A DNA stretch of 8,734 nt. It comes from JANOBJ01 sp031411575 (lineage in GTDB: Bacteria > Pseudomonadota > Gammaproteobacteria > Burkholderiales > Burkholderiaceae_C). Where the stretch lies: NCBI GenBank assembly GCA_031411575.1, contig JANOBJ010000264.1, forward strand, positions 1 through 8,734, in the 5' to 3' direction. The notes beneath the pieces were generated by a model. It made no database searches, was not told where the DNA came from, and saw nothing but the letters and a program-made list of their open reading frames with translations. Positions 6,133 to 8,734 of the stretch are shown here, one piece after another. Both the position numbers and the translations under genes were made by a program. How positions within the stretch are numbered: the stretch's first letter is position 1; every line of letters begins with the position of its first letter.

Positions 6133-6981
6133 ATGCGGCATTCGGTCTTTCACAGCACCTTCATGTACCAGGCCGCCGAGCGCGGCGAGTTCGCGCCGCC
6201 GCCGCAGGCCGGCCATCTGCGCGCCTTCGCGCTGGCTGTGATCGCCCACCTGCTGCTGCTGGGCGCGCTCACGTGGGGTGTCAACTGGAAGCGCCAGTCT
6301 GAAAACCTGGCGGTGGAAGCGGAGCTCTGGTCAGCCCTGCCGCAAGAGGCCGCACCCAAGGCCGTGCAGCCCCCGCCGCCAGCGCCCACCCCGGCCCCAC
6401 CTCGGCCCGAGGTGAAAAAGCCCGAGCCGCCCGTCGTGCGCGATGCCGACATTGCCATCGAGCGCGAGAAAAAGCGTCTCGAGAAGGAAAAAGCCGAGCG
6501 CGAAAAAGAAGAAGACAAGCGCGAGCAAGCCAAAAAGGCGGCCGACGACAAGAAACGCCAACTCGAAGTAGCCAAGGCGAAAGAGGCCGAGCGTGTGGCC
6601 GACACCAAGCGCCAGGAAGCCGAGCGACAGAAGAACATCGAGCGCGCGCTCGGCCAGGCCGGCGCCACCGGCGCGCCCGCCGCCACCGGCAACGCACAGC
6701 AATCGTCAGGGCCGTCGCCGGGCTACGCCGGTCGCATCCGCGCGCGCATCAAACCCAACATCGTGTTCACCGAAGACATGGCCGGCAACCCGACCGCCGA
6801 GGTCGAGGTTCGAGTGGCGCCGGACGGCACCATCGTGGGCCGGCGCCTGACCAAGTCCAGCGGCGTGAAGACGTGGGATGAAGCGGTGCTCAAGGCGATC
6901 GACAAGACCGAAGTGCTGCCACGCGACGCCGATGGGCGGGTACCGCCGGCCATGGCAATCACCTTCCGCCCGAAAGACTGA
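6133..6981 (+). CDS. tolA: TolA, periplasm-spanning Tol-Pal protein
   Basis: The 282-residue product has the three TolA parts. Domain I is a short cytoplasmic tail and one membrane helix (about 31-50). Domain II is a Pro-rich stretch (about 80-100) followed by a highly charged Lys/Glu/Ala helix (about 104-172) and an Ala/Gly/Ser linker (about 173-198). Domain III is a TonB-C-like end domain (about 199-282) with YAGRIRARIKPNIVF (198-212), VEVRVAPDGTIVGRR (224-238) and SGVKTWDEAVLKAI (243-256). Domain III is expected to contact Pal and TolB. The protein is shorter than E. coli TolA (421 residues), mainly in domain II, and domain III lacks the cysteine pair found in E. coli. ATG 6163 (Met11) is an alternative start; neither has a strong Shine-Dalgarno sequence. 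No tolB follows; dnaE lies downstream in convergent orientation. Confidence 0.94.
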   Translation: MRHSVFHSTFMYQAAERGEFAPPPQAGHLRAFALAVIAHLLLLGALTWGVNWKRQSENLAVEAELWSALPQEAAPKAVQPPPPAPTPAPPRPEVKKPEPPVVRDADIAIEREKKRLEKEKAEREKEEDKREQAKKAADDKKRQLEVAKAKEAERVADTKRQEAERQKNIERALGQAGATGAPAATGNAQQSSGPSPGYAGRIRARIKPNIVFTEDMAGNPTAEVEVRVAPDGTIVGRRLTKSSGVKTWDEAVLKAIDKTEVLPRDADGRVPPAMAITFRPKD

Positions 6982-6993
6982 GTTTCCCCTCAG
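6978..6993 (+). other. Small hairpin overlapping the tolA stop codon
   Basis: CTGAG (6978-6982) and CTCAG (6989-6993) can pair around a 6-base loop, with the TGA stop inside the left arm. A competing pair, GTTTC 6982-6986 with GAAAC 6993-6997, also exists. The stems are short and no T-run follows, so any role in termination or mRNA stability is uncertain. Confidence 0.25.
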
Positions 6994-6997
6994 AAAC

Positions 6998-7066
6998 CAT
7001 TTGCTATTATTTCAATAGCAAACAATGACCAGTGGAAGCGGACATCCGGCCAATTTAGCTCAAAAA
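6998..7066. repeat. Candidate Comamonadaceae-type intergenic repeat between tolA and dnaE
   Basis: The 85-base gap between the convergent tolA and dnaE genes is AT-rich at its start compared with the coding DNA. It holds the palindrome at 7000-7022, a second small inverted repeat CGGA-CA-TCCG (7039-7048), and the end segment CCAATTTAGCTCAAAAAT (7050-7067). From memory this layout resembles a short dispersed intergenic element common in Acidovorax, Polaromonas and related genomes (a GCTAT...ATAGC hairpin, then a second arm, then a TTTNGCTCAAAA-like end). I could not compare copies, so boundaries and identity are tentative. Confidence 0.4.
7000..7022. terminator. Perfect 9-bp hairpin, possible bidirectional terminator of tolA and dnaE
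   Basis: TTTGCTATT (7000-7008), loop ATTTC (7009-7013) and AATAGCAAA (7014-7022) form a perfect 9-bp stem between the ends of two convergent genes. Its position suits a shared terminator. The stem is AT-rich, though, and has only three T or A bases at its edges instead of a long T-run, so it would be a weak intrinsic terminator. It may be a repeat element rather than a terminator. Confidence 0.4.
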
Positions 7067-8734
7067 TCACTCATAGACGATGTTCGCGCGGCCCTGGTCG
7101 GCCTGTGCCATCCAGCTGGCCAGCGCGGCATCGGTCGGGAAGAATTTGGCCTCTTCACCCAATTGCAATTCAGCCTGCGCCGCGTCGCGGTGCAGCGCCA
7201 GCCGCACCGGCAGGCCGCGCACCAGTTCGCCCTGCTCGGACATCTCGCGCCGCGGCGGAAAATCTCGCACCAGACGCGCAATATCGGGCGCAGTGCCGTT
7301 GACGGCCACCCGCAAAAACTTGCCGAAGCGGCAGCGCGCGGCCGCCAGATCCCACACCTGCTGGACCGTGAACTGCAGGCCACCGGAAAACCGGTCGGGC
7401 TGCACCTTGCCCATGGCGATGATCAACTCGTCGTCTTTCAGCAGATGGCGGTTGGCGTTGATCAGCGCTTCATCGGCGCGCGCTTCGATCACGTCGGACG
7501 TATCGTCCAGCTTGAACAGCGCCAGCTTGCCGCGCTGGCCGTTGATGACGCGCAGATCGCTCACGATGCCGGCCAGCAGCTGCGGCTCGCGGGTGTCGAT
7601 CAGGTCGGCGATCTGCCGCTTGGCAAACTGCCGAACCTCGCGCGCGACCTCGTCAAACAGGTGGCCCGACAAATAAAAGCCAATCGCGGTTTTCTCCAGC
7701 GTCAGGCGCTCTTTCACGCCCCAGGGCGTGGCATCCACCAGGTCAGGCTCCTGCGTGCTGGAGCCGTGTGAATCGTCGCCCATGTCGAACAGGCCGCCCT
7801 GGTTGGCATTGGCTTCGGTCGCGTTGGCAAAGTCAAACGCGCGGTCCACCGACGCCATCATCGAGGCGCGGTTGAGTTGCAGCGAATCAAACGCGCCAGC
7901 CTTGATCAGCGCCTCGACCGTGCGCTTGTTGAGTTTGCTGCGGTCCACCCGCACGCAAAAATCAAACAGGCTGGTGAAGTCGCCACCGGCCTGGCGCGCC
8001 GCCACGATCGCGTCAATCGCCTGCTGCCCGGTGCCCTTGACCGCGCCCAGACCATAGCGGATCACGGTGTCGGAGATCGGCTCGAAGCGGTACCCGCCGC
8101 GGTTCACGTCCGGCGGCTCGAAGCTCATGGCCAGGTTGCCGGCTGGTCCCCAATGCGGCTTTTGCGCGTCTTCGAACAGCACCTTGAGCTTGTCGGTGTC
8201 GTCCATTTCTACCGTCATGTTGGCGCAGAAGAACTCGGCCGTGTAGTGCACCTTGAGCCAGGCCGTGTGGTAGGCCAACAGCGCATACGCAGCCGAGTGC
8301 GACTTGTTGAAGCCGTAGCCCGCGAACTTTTCCATCAAGTCGAAAACCTCGTCGGCTTTCGGCTGGCTCAGGCCGTTTTTGCCCGCGCCCTCGCGGAACA
8401 CGGCGCGCTGCGCATCCATCTCCTCTTTCTTCTTCTTGCCCATGGCGCGGCGCAGCAGGTCAGCGCCGCCCAGCGAGTAGCCGCCCAGGATCTGCGCGGT
8501 CTGCATCACCTGCTCCTGGTAGACCATGATGCCGTAGGTCTCGGACAGGATGCCCTCGGTGCGCGGGTCGGGGTAGTCGAAGCGCTCGCCGTGCTTGCGC
8601 TTGCAGAAGTCGGGGATCAGGTCCATCGGGCCCGGCCGGTACAGCGCCACCAGCGCGATGATGTCCTCGAAGCGGTCGGGTCGCGCATCCTTCAGCATGC
8701 CCTGCATGCCGCGGCTTTCAAGCTGGAACACGGC
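7067..8734 (-). CDS. dnaE: DNA polymerase III alpha subunit, C-terminal half (5' end beyond window)
   Basis: The minus-strand frame is open from the window edge to its stop at 7067-7069, giving 555 residues, about half of the roughly 1160-residue replicative polymerase. It begins in the palm with VFQLESRGMQGMLK and the conserved RPGPMDLIPDFCKRKHG. The fingers follow with TYGIMVYQEQVMQTAQ, GGADLLRRAMGKKK and EKFAGYGFNKSHSAAYALLA. Next come a helix-hairpin-helix region (RYGLGAVKGTGQQAIDAI), the internal beta-clamp-binding pentapeptide QGGLF (7787-7801; QADMF in E. coli), and an OB-fold region starting near LLAGIVSDLRV. The C-terminal part expected to contact tau ends in VYE. An extra loop of about eight residues versus E. 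coli lies at about 8129-8158. The PHP domain and two of the catalytic aspartates are outside the window. The DnaE1 type is favoured over error-prone DnaE2 because of the clamp motif and C-terminal domain. Confidence 0.97.
   Translation of the reverse strand, partial: AVFQLESRGMQGMLKDARPDRFEDIIALVALYRPGPMDLIPDFCKRKHGERFDYPDPRTEGILSETYGIMVYQEQVMQTAQILGGYSLGGADLLRRAMGKKKKEEMDAQRAVFREGAGKNGLSQPKADEVFDLMEKFAGYGFNKSHSAAYALLAYHTAWLKVHYTAEFFCANMTVEMDDTDKLKVLFEDAQKPHWGPAGNLAMSFEPPDVNRGGYRFEPISDTVIRYGLGAVKGTGQQAIDAIVAARQAGGDFTSLFDFCVRVDRSKLNKRTVEALIKAGAFDSLQLNRASMMASVDRAFDFANATEANANQGGLFDMGDDSHGSSTQEPDLVDATPWGVKERLTLEKTAIGFYLSGHLFDEVAREVRQFAKRQIADLIDTREPQLLAGIVSDLRVINGQRGKLALFKLDDTSDVIEARADEALINANRHLLKDDELIIAMGKVQPDRFSGGLQFTVQQVWDLAAARCRFGKFLRVAVNGTAPDIARLVRDFPPRREMSEQGELVRGLPVRLALHRDAAQAELQLGEEAKFFPTDAALASWMAQADQGRANIVYE

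Noticed and set aside
6460..6650. Purine-rich, repeat-looking stretch in tolA
   Set aside because: It encodes the normal Lys/Glu/Ala-rich helix of TolA domain II, so coding constraint explains the bias.
7025..7771. A 248-codon plus-strand frame opposite the dnaE 3' end
   Set aside because: It is a shadow of dnaE; its composition is unlike a real protein and no Shine-Dalgarno sequence precedes it.

Overview
The window is ordinary chromosomal housekeeping DNA from a GC-rich betaproteobacterium. Comamonadaceae (Burkholderiales) is the best guess. This rests on the gene order ribD-ribE-ribBX-ribH-nusB-aminotransferase-ybgC-tolQRA, the protein signatures, and an AT-rich GCTAT-N7-ATAGC palindrome after tolA of a kind I associate with that family. 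The taxon is inferred, not shown by a marker gene. I found no phage, CRISPR, toxin-antitoxin, transposon, tRNA or rRNA signal, and no convincing undescribed system.

Positions 1-3352 (+ strand) form a riboflavin cluster: the 3' end of ribD (reductase domain), ribE (riboflavin synthase), a ribB whose C-terminal GTP cyclohydrolase II-like half has lost its zinc and catalytic motifs (the RibBX type), ribH (lumazine synthase), and nusB. RibBX makes the four-carbon unit and RibD the pyrimidine precursor. RibH joins them into lumazine, and RibE dismutates lumazine to riboflavin. The GTP cyclohydrolase II step (RibA) is not supplied by an intact domain here and should be encoded elsewhere.

Positions 3363-6981 (+ strand) continue in the same direction with a class I/II PLP aminotransferase, the acyl-CoA thioesterase YbgC, and the inner-membrane TolQ-TolR-TolA energy-transducing complex. 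Four junctions are 4-base ATGA overlaps (ribE/ribBX, ribH/nusB, aminotransferase/ybgC, ybgC/tolQ). All other gaps are short, so much of the strand may be cotranscribed. tolB and pal, often next to tolA, are absent from this position.

Positions 6982-7066 are a short convergent intergenic region with a 9-bp perfect hairpin, probably part of a dispersed repeat and possibly a bidirectional terminator. From 7067 to the window end (- strand) lies the C-terminal half of dnaE (DNA polymerase III alpha). It carries a visible clamp-binding motif and a small extra loop compared with E. coli.

The points most worth a second look are the degenerate RibA-like domain, the palindrome in ybgC matching the one after tolA, the possible leaderless start of ribE, and the small insertions in DnaE and RibE.
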